The notes under the pieces: generated by a model | Told to the model about the DNA's origin: nothing | The model's input: only the letters and a program-made list of their open reading frames with translations | Database searches by the model: none | Shown here: piece after piece, positions 24,307-31,976 of the stretch | Layout of the letters: every line of letters starts with the position of its first letter | Numbering within the stretch: the first letter of the stretch is position 1 | Program-made: the position numbers and the translations under genes | DNA from: Bacillota bacterium | GTDB taxonomy: Bacteria; Bacillota; Sulfobacillia; RBS10-35; JAJYVN01 | Assembly (NCBI GenBank): GCA_021803205.1 | Contig: JAJZMB010000039.1 | Span: forward strand, 49,972 to 82,988 | Reading direction: 5' to 3' | Length of the DNA stretch: 33,017 nt

Positions 24307-24956
24307 GCACGGCCCCCCGCACGTGTGATGGAGAGACGGCCAACCCCCATGGTAGCCGAGCCGCCGCCTACGGTACAGGCCCGGATGCTGCGGAGATGCC
24401 CCCGTGGCGGGCCCCGCAAAGCTCCGGCACACATGCGCCACACCTCTCCGGCGCAGGTCGACCCCGACCGCGTGCGCTGTGTCCGGTTTGAGTCATGGTT
24501 CGAAGCCACGCCGCCACCGCGGTTGGAGGATCGCCGCCTAACCGGTGGACACGGTGGTCGCCGAGCGCTGGCGGCAACCCGCGGTCGGCCAAGGATTCGA
24601 AAACCGCCGGATTCTCCACGGAATGCGCCTTCCGGCCGGACCAGGCGGACGGTGGATTCCGGAGGATCGGCGCGCATGGACGGGCGGCGGTGACCGCTGG
24701 GGTCGAACCGGTCGCGGCCTTGGAGGGTGCGCAGGCCGCAGACCGTGCCGGCGCCCGCGGCCCGCGCACAGGCGGAGCCATCCGGATCGCCGGGATCGGG
24801 CCCGTCGGCCCGGACGGCGGCAGTGGCAGGCGTCGGCGCGTCCCCGGCCGTGGCGGTCTCGTCCACGGAGCCTTCCCGCCCGGCCAGCTCGCCGCTGCCG
24901 GCCACGCCCGTACCGGAGACCGGCGGGTCGCCGCCCCTCCTCGCCGCCGAGTCGCC

Positions 24957-24986
24957 GGCATCCCGGCCACCCGAGGCCGGGATGCC
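24957..24986. repeat. Perfect 12-bp inverted repeat, 6-nt loop
   Basis: GGCATCCCGGCC (24957-24968) and GGCCGGGATGCC (24975-24986) enclose ACCCGA. It sits in the middle of the gene-poor region, away from any gene end. No T-tract follows. Confidence 0.7.
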
Positions 24987-25326
24987 CTGCAGCGGGTCCC
25001 CGTCCCGCCCGGCGTCCGGCGCCAAGATCGCCCGGCCGGCAGGCGCCCCGGTCCCGTCTCTACCCTGTCCGACCCGCTCCGCCGGCATGGACAGCCTGTC
25101 CCCCCGCTCCATCGCCCTGTCACAGACCGCCCTTCCCACGACGACCGCGCCGACAAGATTCGCCTGCGGGTGGGGTTGGTCCCTGTCACCAACTCCTTCC
25201 GGTCAGCGGTTCTTCTCGATGCATCGGCATCACATGCCCGGGCTGCCGCCCAGACCGCGCCCGGCAGGCCTCGACGTCAGTGCACGGGAACCGCCCCGTC
25301 ATGGCGATCCGAAAGGGGGCTTGCCC

Positions 25327-25386
25327 ATGCGCATTGACACCCACACACACCTCCGGGGGGACGACCCTGGTCTCGGCCCCGCAGTT
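25327..25386 (+). pseudogene. N-terminal stub of an amidohydrolase-like gene
   Basis: ATG 25327 has a good RBS (AAAGGGGG, 25312-25319) and reads MRIDTHTHLRGDD, the typical metal-binding HxH start of amidohydrolase/TatD-type enzymes. After about 20 codons family resemblance ends and the frame turns Arg-rich. It looks like the surviving first exon-sized piece of a truncated gene; chance similarity is possible because the stretch is short. Confidence 0.4.
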
Positions 25387-25579
25387 CGGCGAGATCACAG
25401 CCTCCTTGACCGGTGCGCCCTGAGCTCCCGGATCCGGCGCAGAAGGCGCAGCGCGCCTGCGGACAGCGGCACACGGGGCGGCGTGCCCTGCAGCTGGGCA
25501 TCCAAGACGTTCTGCCGACCCCGGCACCATGCCTTCAGTTTTACGGGCCGGCGGTAGCGGTGCACGGAGGTGGAGGGCG

Positions 25580-26530
25580 ATGGCACGAGGATGCGTCGTG
25601 GTGGTGGGATCCCTGAACATGGACCTGGTCGTCCGCTGCGGCCGGCTCCCCCAGGTCGGAGAAACCGTGCTCGGGCTGGAATACAGCCAGCATCCCGGCG
25701 GCAAGGGCCTCAACCAGGCGGTGGCGGCACGACGCGCCGGGGCCGAGGTGGCGATGGTCGGCCGGGTCGGAGAGGACGCGTTGGGCGGGAGCCTGCGGAG
25801 CCTCCTCGCGGCAGAGGGCATCGATCAGACCGATGTCGTCCAGGACCCCGCAGGGACCGGCATCGCCCTGATCGAGGTGGAGACATCGGGCCGGAACCGC
25901 ATTGTGGTTGTACCGCGGGCCAACGGCGCACTCGGACCCGGTCAGGTGAACGCCGCGGAGCGGACGATCCGTACGGCGGATGTTGTGCTGCTGCAGGGCG
26001 AAGTACCGCTGGCGGCATCCCTGCGCGCGGCGGAAATCGCCCGCTCCGCCGGGTGCACAGTGGTGTTCAACCCCGCCCCGGTGCCGGCCCCCTGTGCTTC
26101 CCTCGACCGACTGCTCGCACTTTCCTGCTGGGTGCTGCCCAATGAGTCCGAACTGGCGGCGCTGACAGGTACTGCCGATCCGCCGGTGGGCGGCGTCGCC
26201 CTCCGGAAGCGGAGCGGAGGGCCGGTGCTGGCCACATTGGGGGAACGAGGCGCTCTCCTGGTGACGGATTCGGCTTCGCTTCCGCGCCCGTTTCCCGCCC
26301 GCCGGGTGGAGGTGATCGACACGGTCGGTGCAGGCGACGCCTTTGCGGGGGCGTTTTCTGCGTCTCTGGCCGCCGGCACGGAGCCGGGCGCCGCGGTGGG
26401 CTTTGCGCTGGCGGCCGGCGCCCTCGCCTGCACCCGGTCGGGTGCCGCCTTGGCGATGCCCACGCGGGCCGCCATCCTCGCCCTCCCGGCCCCGGTGCGG
26501 CCAGGTGACGGCGCGGGCGACTCGCTCTGA
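25580..26530 (+). CDS. Ribokinase-like PfkB-family sugar kinase
   Basis: The 316-residue enzyme would phosphorylate ribose or a related sugar or nucleoside with ATP. The first PfkB motif appears as YSQHPGGKGLNQAVAARRAG and the second as DTVGAGDAFAGAFSASLA, whose Asp is the catalytic base (GAGD). The start VVVVGSLNMDLVVR and WVLPNESELAALTG are characteristic of RbsK. It is slightly longer than E. coli RbsK. ATG 25580 has two overlapping purine-rich sites (GGAGG 25566-25570, GGAGGG 25572-25577); upstream in-frame ATG 25529 would add unrelated Arg-rich sequence. It has no adjacent rbs transport genes, though a sugar-binding lipoprotein gene converges from downstream. Confidence 0.85.
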   Translation: MARGCVVVVGSLNMDLVVRCGRLPQVGETVLGLEYSQHPGGKGLNQAVAARRAGAEVAMVGRVGEDALGGSLRSLLAAEGIDQTDVVQDPAGTGIALIEVETSGRNRIVVVPRANGALGPGQVNAAERTIRTADVVLLQGEVPLAASLRAAEIARSAGCTVVFNPAPVPAPCASLDRLLALSCWVLPNESELAALTGTADPPVGGVALRKRSGGPVLATLGERGALLVTDSASLPRPFPARRVEVIDTVGAGDAFAGAFSASLAAGTEPGAAVGFALAAGALACTRSGAALAMPTRAAILALPAPVRPGDGAGDSL

Positions 26531-26855
26531 CGGTGAATGCGCACACCGGAGCAATCATCCGTCCTACCCGAAACTGTATCCCCGCGGTTGCGCGTCAACG
26601 GATGGGAGCGAGCAGCGCCGGTGCGCCCGGGCGTCCGCACCTTTGCTGGTGCGGATAGTTCCTGCCGCGGGCGTCCGGCCGCGGGGCAGGCCGCTGATCC
26701 GGCTGGATCGTTGTGTGGTCAGGCCCCGCGGACAGCGACCGGCCACAACCGCGTCTGGCCGGTGCGGCAAGGTGCTCCCGGGGGTATGATCCGAGCACCC
26801 TCAAGACGTCCGATAGGGCGCGAGGTGCCGGCACACGACCCACCCGTCGCCCCCG
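26531..26855. other. Convergent spacer between ribokinase and binding protein
   Basis: No gene is seen in these 325 bases. CCGCGGGGC (26679-26687) pairs with GCCCCGCGG (26723-26731), a possible terminator for the kinase gene. The right end enters the hairpin that spans the binding-protein stop codon. Confidence 0.5.
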
Positions 26856-26873
26856 CTATAACGCGGGGGCGAC
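26846..26873 (-). terminator. Hairpin spanning the stop codon of the binding-protein gene
   Basis: GTCGCCCCCGC (26846-26856) and its exact complement (26863-26873) form an 11-bp stem with a 6-nt loop. The TAG stop (26858-26856 on the minus strand) lies across loop and arm, so the stem's 5' arm is coding. There is no T-tract. It probably ends transcription or protects the mRNA 3' end. Confidence 0.55.
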
Positions 26874-28364
26874 CTGGGCCACGGACGGGCCGACCACCGG
26901 AAACGTCTTCTTTGCCGCGACCGCCGCAGAGGCCCGCTGCACCGCCACCTCCTCCAGGGCGTTGACGGACTTGGCCGCCTGCTGGAACGCGAAAGGTACG
27001 GATGCTTTTTGGTCCAGAACAGTCCGCAGACTGCTGCTGATGATCGAGAGCGCCTGCGTCTCCGAAGCGCGGAACACCGTCCCAAACTCCGGCACCAGGG
27101 TGCTCTGCACCGCCATCTGCGCAAAGACCTCGACGTTCTTGCCCACCATCACGGGGGCGACCGCGTGCACCTGCCCCACCCATTCGGCCTGCAAGGCCCT
27201 GAGTGCCGGCGGGTATAGGGTGGCGTGCATCATCACCCGTTCGTACGCTGGATCGGTTGAGATCCATTGCAGCAACTCCCACGCGGCATCCGCATGTTTA
27301 CTGGCCACACTGATGCCCACCAGGTTCGCGTTGGTGAAGTTATAGGCACCCTTGGGCCAGGTGGGCATGGGAAAGTACTTCCACTCCACGGATCCGAGGG
27401 CCATGGCATCACGTAGCGCGAAGCCCTGTTGGTCCACCGCCGACACCTGGTGGCCGGAGACGAATTCCGCGGGCACCATCTGACCGCCACCGGAGTAAAG
27501 CGGGGGGGCCACCCCTTCGATCATCAGCGGGAAGAGGAACTCCCCGCAGGCCACCGACGCGGCGGAATCGAGCAGACAACGCCCGGGATCCGATGGATCG
27601 GCGATGGCCCCACCCCAACCGGCGAAGTAGAACCCGGCAGGGATCGTTAGACCCGCCACACTCATGATCGTGGTCGCATAGGCAGGGGTTTTCCCCTTGC
27701 CGCCGGCGGCCGGCAGGGCGACGGCGACCCTGCGCGCCCAATCGGCCCACTGGATGTAGTCCCACTGTGCCGGCGGGTCGTCCAGACCGAGCTGGTTGAG
27801 AATCCCCAGATTGACGACCATGGCGGTGGTTTCGGTGTAATAGGGCAGGGCATAGACGCGCCCGCCCGACCCCGCGACACCGAGTGATCCTCCGGCATAA
27901 AGGCTCTGCACATCCAGATTGGACTTCTTGATGTAGGAACTGAGGTCCAGGAGATACCCCTGCTGGATCAGTCCGGCCCGCGACTCGATCTGCACTATGT
28001 CCGGACCCGTACCGGCGAGGATGGCCGTCACGGGATCCACGGCGATGTTGGTCAGCTTCAGGTCGATGCCGGGATACTTGGCGAGGAAGGGCGAGAGCGC
28101 CGTCATCAAGAGCTGCTTGGCGGTGGGCCACTGGGAGGGCAGGGCGAAACGGTACGCACCGTGGGCGGCCGCCTGGAACACCAGGGGGATCCTCTGCGAC
28201 ACCGCGGTCGGACGTGTCGCGGACGCGCAGCCGGCGACAACGCCGGCCCCGGTGGTCAGAGCGGCCGCCACGCCGGCCTTCATGAAAGACCGGCGCCCCC
28301 GCCGCCATCCCCAGACCGCCGATCGCGAAACCAAGCCCTCCGCCTCGGAATCAGCACTGCCCAT
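26856..28364 (-). CDS. Tat-exported sugar ABC transporter substrate-binding lipoprotein
   Basis: The 502-residue protein is a family-1 extracellular solute-binding protein for sugars or oligosaccharides. Its N-terminus carries a twin-arginine motif GRRSFMK (23-29), a hydrophobic stretch and a lipobox VVAGC (Cys46), so it should be exported folded by Tat and lipid-anchored outside. The mature part has the family features: FLAKYPGIDLKLTNIAVDPV, GTGPDIVQIE, VYALPYYTETTAMVVNLGIL, and SKHADAAWELLQWIS near the end. ATG 28364 follows GGAGGTGG about 10 nt upstream (28374-28382); GTG one codon earlier is possible. No permease or ATPase gene is adjacent, so its transporter partners must be elsewhere. 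Confidence 0.9.
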   Translation of the reverse strand: MGSADSEAEGLVSRSAVWGWRRGRRSFMKAGVAAALTTGAGVVAGCASATRPTAVSQRIPLVFQAAAHGAYRFALPSQWPTAKQLLMTALSPFLAKYPGIDLKLTNIAVDPVTAILAGTGPDIVQIESRAGLIQQGYLLDLSSYIKKSNLDVQSLYAGGSLGVAGSGGRVYALPYYTETTAMVVNLGILNQLGLDDPPAQWDYIQWADWARRVAVALPAAGGKGKTPAYATTIMSVAGLTIPAGFYFAGWGGAIADPSDPGRCLLDSAASVACGEFLFPLMIEGVAPPLYSGGGQMVPAEFVSGHQVSAVDQQGFALRDAMALGSVEWKYFPMPTWPKGAYNFTNANLVGISVASKHADAAWELLQWISTDPAYERVMMHATLYPPALRALQAEWVGQVHAVAPVMVGKNVEVFAQMAVQSTLVPEFGTVFRASETQALSIISSSLRTVLDQKASVPFAFQQAAKSVNALEEVAVQRASAAVAAKKTFPVVGPSVAQVAPAL

Positions 28365-28692
28365 CACTTTGCAACCACCTCCGCAGCGGGGTGCATGGGG
28401 ACGGATGCGGCACGCCGGGAACCGACGTCTGGATGGATCTTGGTCGTGAATATTCATTTTTGTCAACAGTGCCCTCAGGGTCCGGCAGGGTCCCGGAAAA
28501 TTCACGTCAGGGTGGGTGCCCACCACCAGCGTTTGTGGGTCACGACCGGCCGGGCCCCCGCCGCTTGGCCCACTGGACGACTTTGCCGGGTCCCTGCAGT
28601 GTCCGGGGCCGACCGCCCGTGTCCGACCATCCTGTGGGACAGCGCGGGACCACGGGGCAAAGGTCCGTGATAGACTCCGCCGGGGTGGCGGG
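28365..28692. other. Divergent promoter region of binding protein and MFS transporter
   Basis: These 328 bases include an AT-rich patch (28444-28466), unusual here, with the palindrome and -35-like box listed separately. GTGAAT at 28446-28451 and ATTCAC at 28500-28505 form spaced inverted half-sites. On the plus strand TAGACT (28671-28676) is a possible -10 for the MFS gene. Confidence 0.5.
28447..28466 (-). promoter_or_regulatory. Candidate operator and -35 box of the binding-protein gene
   Basis: The palindrome TGAATATTCA (28447-28456) lies next to a consensus TTGACA on the minus strand (28466 to 28461). A -10 box at standard spacing is poor (CCAAGA), so promoter activity is uncertain. The palindrome would lie in the spacer, a good place for repressor binding. 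Confidence 0.35.
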
Positions 28693-29886
28693 ATGGTCAG
28701 GGATGCGAGGGTGCGGCGACGGGACCTGGCATCCCTGATCGCCATCGTGGTGCTCTTCAATGTCGGCATCATGTTCCTGGCTCTGGTGGTTCCCATCGCC
28801 GCGCTGCGACTGCGCCTGTCGCCGGCCGCGCTCGGGCTGCTGGTGGCCCTCCCGGGGGTGTTCCTCTTTGTCGCGCGACTCTTCGTCGGCCACGCCATCG
28901 ACCGCTGGGGGACGCGCGCGGTACTGCGCTCCGGCGCGGTGGCCTTCGGCGTGGGCGCCCTGGTCCTCCTGCTTTGGCCGGGATGGCCCGGGCTGGTCGT
29001 CGAGCAACTGCTGACCGGGATGGGTCGCGCGGCCTTCATGCCCGGGACGCAGGCGCGTCTTTATGCAGACGGCCAAGCGCAGGAGCGGCGGGTCGCCGCA
29101 TACAACGCCAGCGTCGGAGTCGGCCTCACGTTCGGCGCCGCCATGGCCGGCCTGTCGCTGGAACGAAGTTTCACCTTCGCGCGTGTCGCGCTGGTAGCCA
29201 TCGCGTTGCTGCTGGGCGTGGGCACCCTCGTTCTGGCGCGGGACCGTCCGCGTGACAGTTCTCACGCTGGCGGCATCGCCTCCGGTCTCGGGCTGCACCT
29301 GTTGCCGCGCCTGGCTCCCGCTTGTCTCCTGGCCTTCGTCGCCGGGTTACCCTTTGTGCTGATGAGTTCGTTCTATCCCGTCTGGGGGCACCGCATCGGC
29401 ATCCCCCTGGTATGGCTCGGTAGCCTGGAGAGCCTGCGGGGGATCGCGACCATCACGGCCGGGCTCACCTTCCCCTGGATTGTGCGCCGGGTGGGCAGGA
29501 GGCATCTGGGGGAATTGGGCCTGGTGTGCATGGCAGCGGCGGTGGGGCTGACCCCGCTGGCGCGCACCGCGTTCCATCTGGGGCTCGACATCGCCCTAGC
29601 CAACTTCGTCGGCGCGTGGGTCTTCAATGAGAGTACGCTCAGGTTGCTCGACGCGGTGCCGGGTTCTGAGCGCGGGCGGGCCCTCAGCCTGACCGGGAGC
29701 GCCTGGAGCCTGTCGCTTCTGCTGACACCCATCGGCTTGGGCTTTGCGGCCGATGCCCTGGGGATCGCCGCCGCCTTCTGGACGACAGCGGCCGTTGCGC
29801 TCGGCTGCCTCGCGCTGTTGCAGCTGCCGGGGCCGTTCGGAGGCCCTGCGGCTCTCCCCGCAGGCGGTCGGAGGCAGCAGGGCTGA
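28693..29886 (+). CDS. Major facilitator superfamily transporter
   Basis: The 397-residue protein has 12 predicted spans in two halves of six. The loop after span 2 carries FVGHAIDRWGTRAVLRSG, the MFS motif A (G-x3-D-R-x-G-R/T-R). The second half repeats it weakly as FPWIVRRVGRRHLGELG. It is an inner-membrane carrier; drug efflux or uptake of a small organic compound are both possible. ATG 28693 lies shortly after a GGTGGCGGG stretch and a possible -10 box, implying a very short leader. It is divergent from the sugar-binding protein gene, which may share regulation. Confidence 0.85.
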   Translation: MVRDARVRRRDLASLIAIVVLFNVGIMFLALVVPIAALRLRLSPAALGLLVALPGVFLFVARLFVGHAIDRWGTRAVLRSGAVAFGVGALVLLLWPGWPGLVVEQLLTGMGRAAFMPGTQARLYADGQAQERRVAAYNASVGVGLTFGAAMAGLSLERSFTFARVALVAIALLLGVGTLVLARDRPRDSSHAGGIASGLGLHLLPRLAPACLLAFVAGLPFVLMSSFYPVWGHRIGIPLVWLGSLESLRGIATITAGLTFPWIVRRVGRRHLGELGLVCMAAAVGLTPLARTAFHLGLDIALANFVGAWVFNESTLRLLDAVPGSERGRALSLTGSAWSLSLLLTPIGLGFAADALGIAAAFWTTAAVALGCLALLQLPGPFGGPAALPAGGRRQQG

Positions 29887-29914
29887 TCCCGCACCAGGTC
29901 GCCGCTGCACCACC

Positions 29915-29942
29915 CACCCAGGCAGGCCGGCCCCCCTGGGTG
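29915..29942 (+). terminator. Probable terminator hairpin of the MFS gene
   Basis: CACCCAGG (29915-29922) pairs with CCTGGGTG (29935-29942) 29 nt after the MFS stop. The loop contains a self-complementary GGCCGGCC. No T-tract is present. Confidence 0.45.
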
Positions 29943-30005
29943 AGTCCGATGGCGGCCCCGGAGCATCCGGCCAGACGCCGCGCGCGGATCGGCCCAATCG
30001 CCCAG

Positions 30006-30048
30006 CCCCCCTCCCGCCGCGGCGGTCGGCGGGCCGGCGCGAGGGGGG
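30006..30048 (-). terminator. Probable terminator hairpin of the Fur-family gene
   Basis: CCCCCCTC (30006-30013) pairs with GAGGGGGG (30041-30048) just downstream of the regulator stop codon on the minus strand. Its GC-rich loop can pair further. Function is inferred from position. Confidence 0.4.
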
Positions 30049-30070
30049 ACAACCGCTTGTGACCATATCT

Positions 30071-30553
30071 TCATACCTCGGCCTCAGCTTCGCCCTCCGC
30101 ACGCCCCTCGCCTTCCCCGTCCCGCCGCCGGCAGGCGTCACACCGCCCGCGCAGTTCCAGGTCGTGCGCCACCGGGGCATGCCCGTAAGCGGCCTGCGCC
30201 CGGGCCAGCGCCTCTTCAAGCGCGCGCAGGTGCTCACCCGCCACCAGCGTGTTGCGGCCGCAGTCCACGCAGAACAGGTGGTGGTGATGCCCGGCGGCAC
30301 AAGCCAGGCAGAGGCGGTAGACGCGCCCGCCGTCCGCCTCGGAGCAACGCTCGACCAGTCCCATGTCGTGCAGCAGGCGCAGGGTGCGGAAGACGGTGGC
30401 GCGGCCGATCTGGGGGTAGGCCAGCCGCACCCGGTGGAAAAGTTCGTCAGGGTGAAAGGGTGCATCCCGAGGAACAGCCTGCAGAACCCGCCGCCGCTGT
30501 TCTGTCAACTTCCCGCCGAGCCGGGTGAATACCGCCAGCACATCGTCGCTCAT
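30071..30553 (-). CDS. Fur-family metal-responsive repressor
   Basis: The 160-residue protein has the winged-helix start TRLGGKLTEQRRRVLQAV, the DNA-reading segment IGRATVFRTLRLLHDMGLV (49-67), and the dimerisation half with HHHHLFCVDCG (89-99). Two CxxC pairs (Cys95/98, Cys138/141) make the structural zinc site. The metal sensed cannot be decided from motifs alone; Fur, Zur, Nur and PerR share them. Its ATG overlaps the stop of the transporter gene in a four-base ATGA, so translation is coupled. A 7-1-7 Fur-type box covers the operon promoter, indicating autorepression together with the transporter. A short Glu/Ala tail is unusual. Given the transporter type, nickel sensing (Nur-like) is my best inference. 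Confidence 0.85.
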   Translation of the reverse strand: MSDDVLAVFTRLGGKLTEQRRRVLQAVPRDAPFHPDELFHRVRLAYPQIGRATVFRTLRLLHDMGLVERCSEADGGRVYRLCLACAAGHHHHLFCVDCGRNTLVAGEHLRALEEALARAQAAYGHAPVAHDLELRGRCDACRRRDGEGEGRAEGEAEAEV

Positions 30554-31413
30554 GGCGCGCTCACCGTCCGCAGGGACCGCAGGGCGCGGCGGGTCTCGCT
30601 GATGAGCGAGACCACACCGATGCCGAGCACAATGCCCATGGCCAGCACGAATCCCAGACCGAGGCTGTGCAGGTTGTGCACGTGCAGCGGCGTCAGGACG
30701 GCGGCACCGGCAATGCCCGGGGCGACCAGGGCCAGCAGGCCGGCGCCGACAAAGGCGACGCCGCCGTAGGCCAGGGTCCGGCCGGCGACGCGCGTCGCCA
30801 CCGTCCGTCCCATCTCCTCCGGCATACCGCGGCGCCGGCTCCACCAGCCGAACAGGGCACCCGCCGCGGCCTGCACAGCCAGCGTGCCGAGCCCGAAGCA
30901 GAACCCCGGGGCCCAGCCCAGAGCGGCCGACGGCATCGCCGGGACGAGGACCGTGTACAGAATGATGGCGAAGGCGCCAACTCCCCACCCGGCGATGAAG
31001 CCGTGCAGGACCGCCATGGGCAAAGGCACCGGGCGCACGCCGCCGCCGTCGACCGGATCAGGCAGGGACAGACGCCATGGTGCGCGCCCGCGCAGCACGT
31101 GCCGGCCGGCCAGAGCCATCGCCGCCCCCACCAAGAGGTACACCACCGCGTCGACCCGCGGCGCCTGCATCCAGCGGGCCAGAGAGAGGTAGGCCAGTTC
31201 GCTGGCGATGGCGCGCTGCACCGTGAAGGCGGCCGAGAACATCAATCCCGCCGCCAGCCCGCGCCGCGTCGAATAGCTGCCGATGGCGTAACTGAAGGTG
31301 ATGGGCCAGGTATGCTCGTCCGGCGTCACGCCGTGGACCACGCCGAGGGCCAGGGCCGTGAGCAGGGCCAGCCCAACGGGCAGATGCGCCAGTGGCTGCC
31401 AAAGGTCGAACAC
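30550..31413 (-). CDS. NicO/NiCoT-like divalent metal transporter
   Basis: The 287-residue membrane protein has six to seven spans. Near its N-terminus it carries HGVTPDEHTWPITF (His27, Asp32, His34), resembling the H-x4-D-H metal-binding signature of nickel/cobalt transporters. A second half starts LHGFIAGWGVGAFAII, with another intramembrane HG. The GTG start at 31413 follows GAGGGG (complement of 31422-31427). It overlaps the downstream Fur-family gene by four bases and is first in the operon, behind a Fur-box promoter. The pairing suggests regulated uptake of nickel or cobalt; export of metal or of an anion by this broad superfamily is the alternative. Confidence 0.75.
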   Translation of the reverse strand: MFDLWQPLAHLPVGLALLTALALGVVHGVTPDEHTWPITFSYAIGSYSTRRGLAAGLMFSAAFTVQRAIASELAYLSLARWMQAPRVDAVVYLLVGAAMALAGRHVLRGRAPWRLSLPDPVDGGGVRPVPLPMAVLHGFIAGWGVGAFAIILYTVLVPAMPSAALGWAPGFCFGLGTLAVQAAAGALFGWWSRRRGMPEEMGRTVATRVAGRTLAYGGVAFVGAGLLALVAPGIAGAAVLTPLHVHNLHSLGLGFVLAMGIVLGIGVVSLISETRRALRSLRTVSAP

Positions 31414-31441
31414 GACACCAGCCCCTCGGAGGCCGCATGGA

Positions 31442-31456
31442 TGATACTTAGTATCA
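31442..31456. promoter_or_regulatory. Fur-family operator, perfect 7-1-7 inverted repeat
   Basis: TGATACT-T-AGTATCA is a perfect 7-1-7 repeat, the geometry of Fur-family boxes (compare TGATAATnATTATCA). It extends to 9-1-9 (31440-31458). It covers the -10 box of the transporter-fur promoter, so metal-bound repressor would block transcription. Confidence 0.8.
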
Positions 31457-31478
31457 TCATGACCGACCAAACCGTCAA
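31450..31478 (-). promoter_or_regulatory. Promoter of the metal transporter-fur operon
   Basis: On the minus strand TTGACG (31478 to 31473), a 17-bp spacer and GATACT (31455 to 31450) form a good sigma-70 promoter. Start of transcription near 31443 gives a leader of about 30 nt with the RBS at 31422-31427. Confidence 0.7.
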
Positions 31479-31891
31479 GGGCGTCCCGGCCGATGCGCGG
31501 CGGCCCGCAGCGTGCCCTGTCCGGGGCCGGCATCCCTGCCGCCCGAGCAGGGCGCGGAGGCGTCCGCCCGCACGGACGCCTCCGCGCCCTGCGGCCACGC
31601 GCTCATCCCCCAAGCGTGCCGCCGCCCCCACTGCCGCTGCGCCCAGGGAATCGCGGCCCAGTACCCGGTGTGCAGCGCCGCTGCATACCAGCGGAGCGGG
31701 AAGCAGAACCCAGCCGACCGCGCCGCTTCCACGGCTCGGTCGAGGTCGTAGGCGACCCGCCGCAGGCACCTCCACGCCACACTGCCGCCCGGCACCCAGA
31801 AGCGCAGCCGCGGCCGCGCTGTCTTTGGGGCCTTACCTGAGCGGCCGGCAGCCCGCGCCGACGCCAGACACGACGCCAGGGCCCGGCACAA
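31475..31891 (-). CDS. Possible small Trp-rich protein, unrecognised
   Basis: I do not recognise this frame (up to 138 codons from a TTG; GTG starts around 31790-31800 are alternatives). Unlike nearby spurious frames, its third codon positions are clearly more GC-rich than its second positions, and the product is varied, with many tryptophans (RWYAAALHTGYWAAIPWAQR). No good RBS is visible. The last third runs through a perfect 20-bp inverted repeat, and the stop overlaps the -35 box of the metal operon. It follows the amidohydrolase on the same strand and might be co-transcribed. It could be a real lineage-specific gene or a remnant. Confidence 0.3.
   Translation of the reverse strand: MCRALASCLASARAAGRSGKAPKTARPRLRFWVPGGSVAWRCLRRVAYDLDRAVEAARSAGFCFPLRWYAAALHTGYWAAIPWAQRQWGRRHAWGMSAWPQGAEASVRADASAPCSGGRDAGPGQGTLRAAAHRPGRP
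31547..31592. repeat. Perfect 20-bp inverted repeat, 6-nt loop
   Basis: Arms at 31547-31566 (GCAGGGCGCGGAGGCGTCCG) and 31573-31592 match exactly around CCCGCA. This is the longest perfect stem in the window. It lies about 70 bp upstream of the metal operon -35 box and inside the 3' part of the possible small gene. As RNA it could terminate transcription from the amidohydrolase side before the metal operon promoter. Confidence 0.85.
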
Positions 31892-31976
31892 GGCGCCAGA
31901 CGGACATCGTCAACGGCACGATCGACCGGCCGGCCTGCTGCCGTTGTCCCGGCGCGTGCGCAGCAGCACCGGCGCG

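Larger units (their letters stand above)
24307..25579. other. Gene-poor 1.27-kb region between trpA and ribokinase
   Basis: Open frames here are long, but their second codon positions are as GC-rich as the third and their products are Pro/Ala/Ser/Arg-rich, so I call none. A 12-bp perfect inverted repeat (24957-24986) and a short amidohydrolase-like start (25327) are the only structured items. No trpB remnant was recognised. Confidence 0.55.
31414..31976. other. Spacer with Fur box, long palindrome and a possible small gene
   Basis: The 563 bases between the metal transporter and the amidohydrolase hold the operon promoter at the left end, a perfect 20-bp inverted repeat in the middle and a possible small minus-strand gene, each listed separately. 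Confidence 0.6.

Noticed and set aside
24480..24515. GGTTCGAAGCC resembling a tRNA T-arm
   Set aside because: No matching acceptor stem, D-arm or anticodon arm could be laid out around it.
24727..25557. Plus-strand Pro/Ala/Ser-rich open frame upstream of ribokinase
   Set aside because: Second codon positions are as GC-rich as third positions, no RBS and no domain; probably noncoding.
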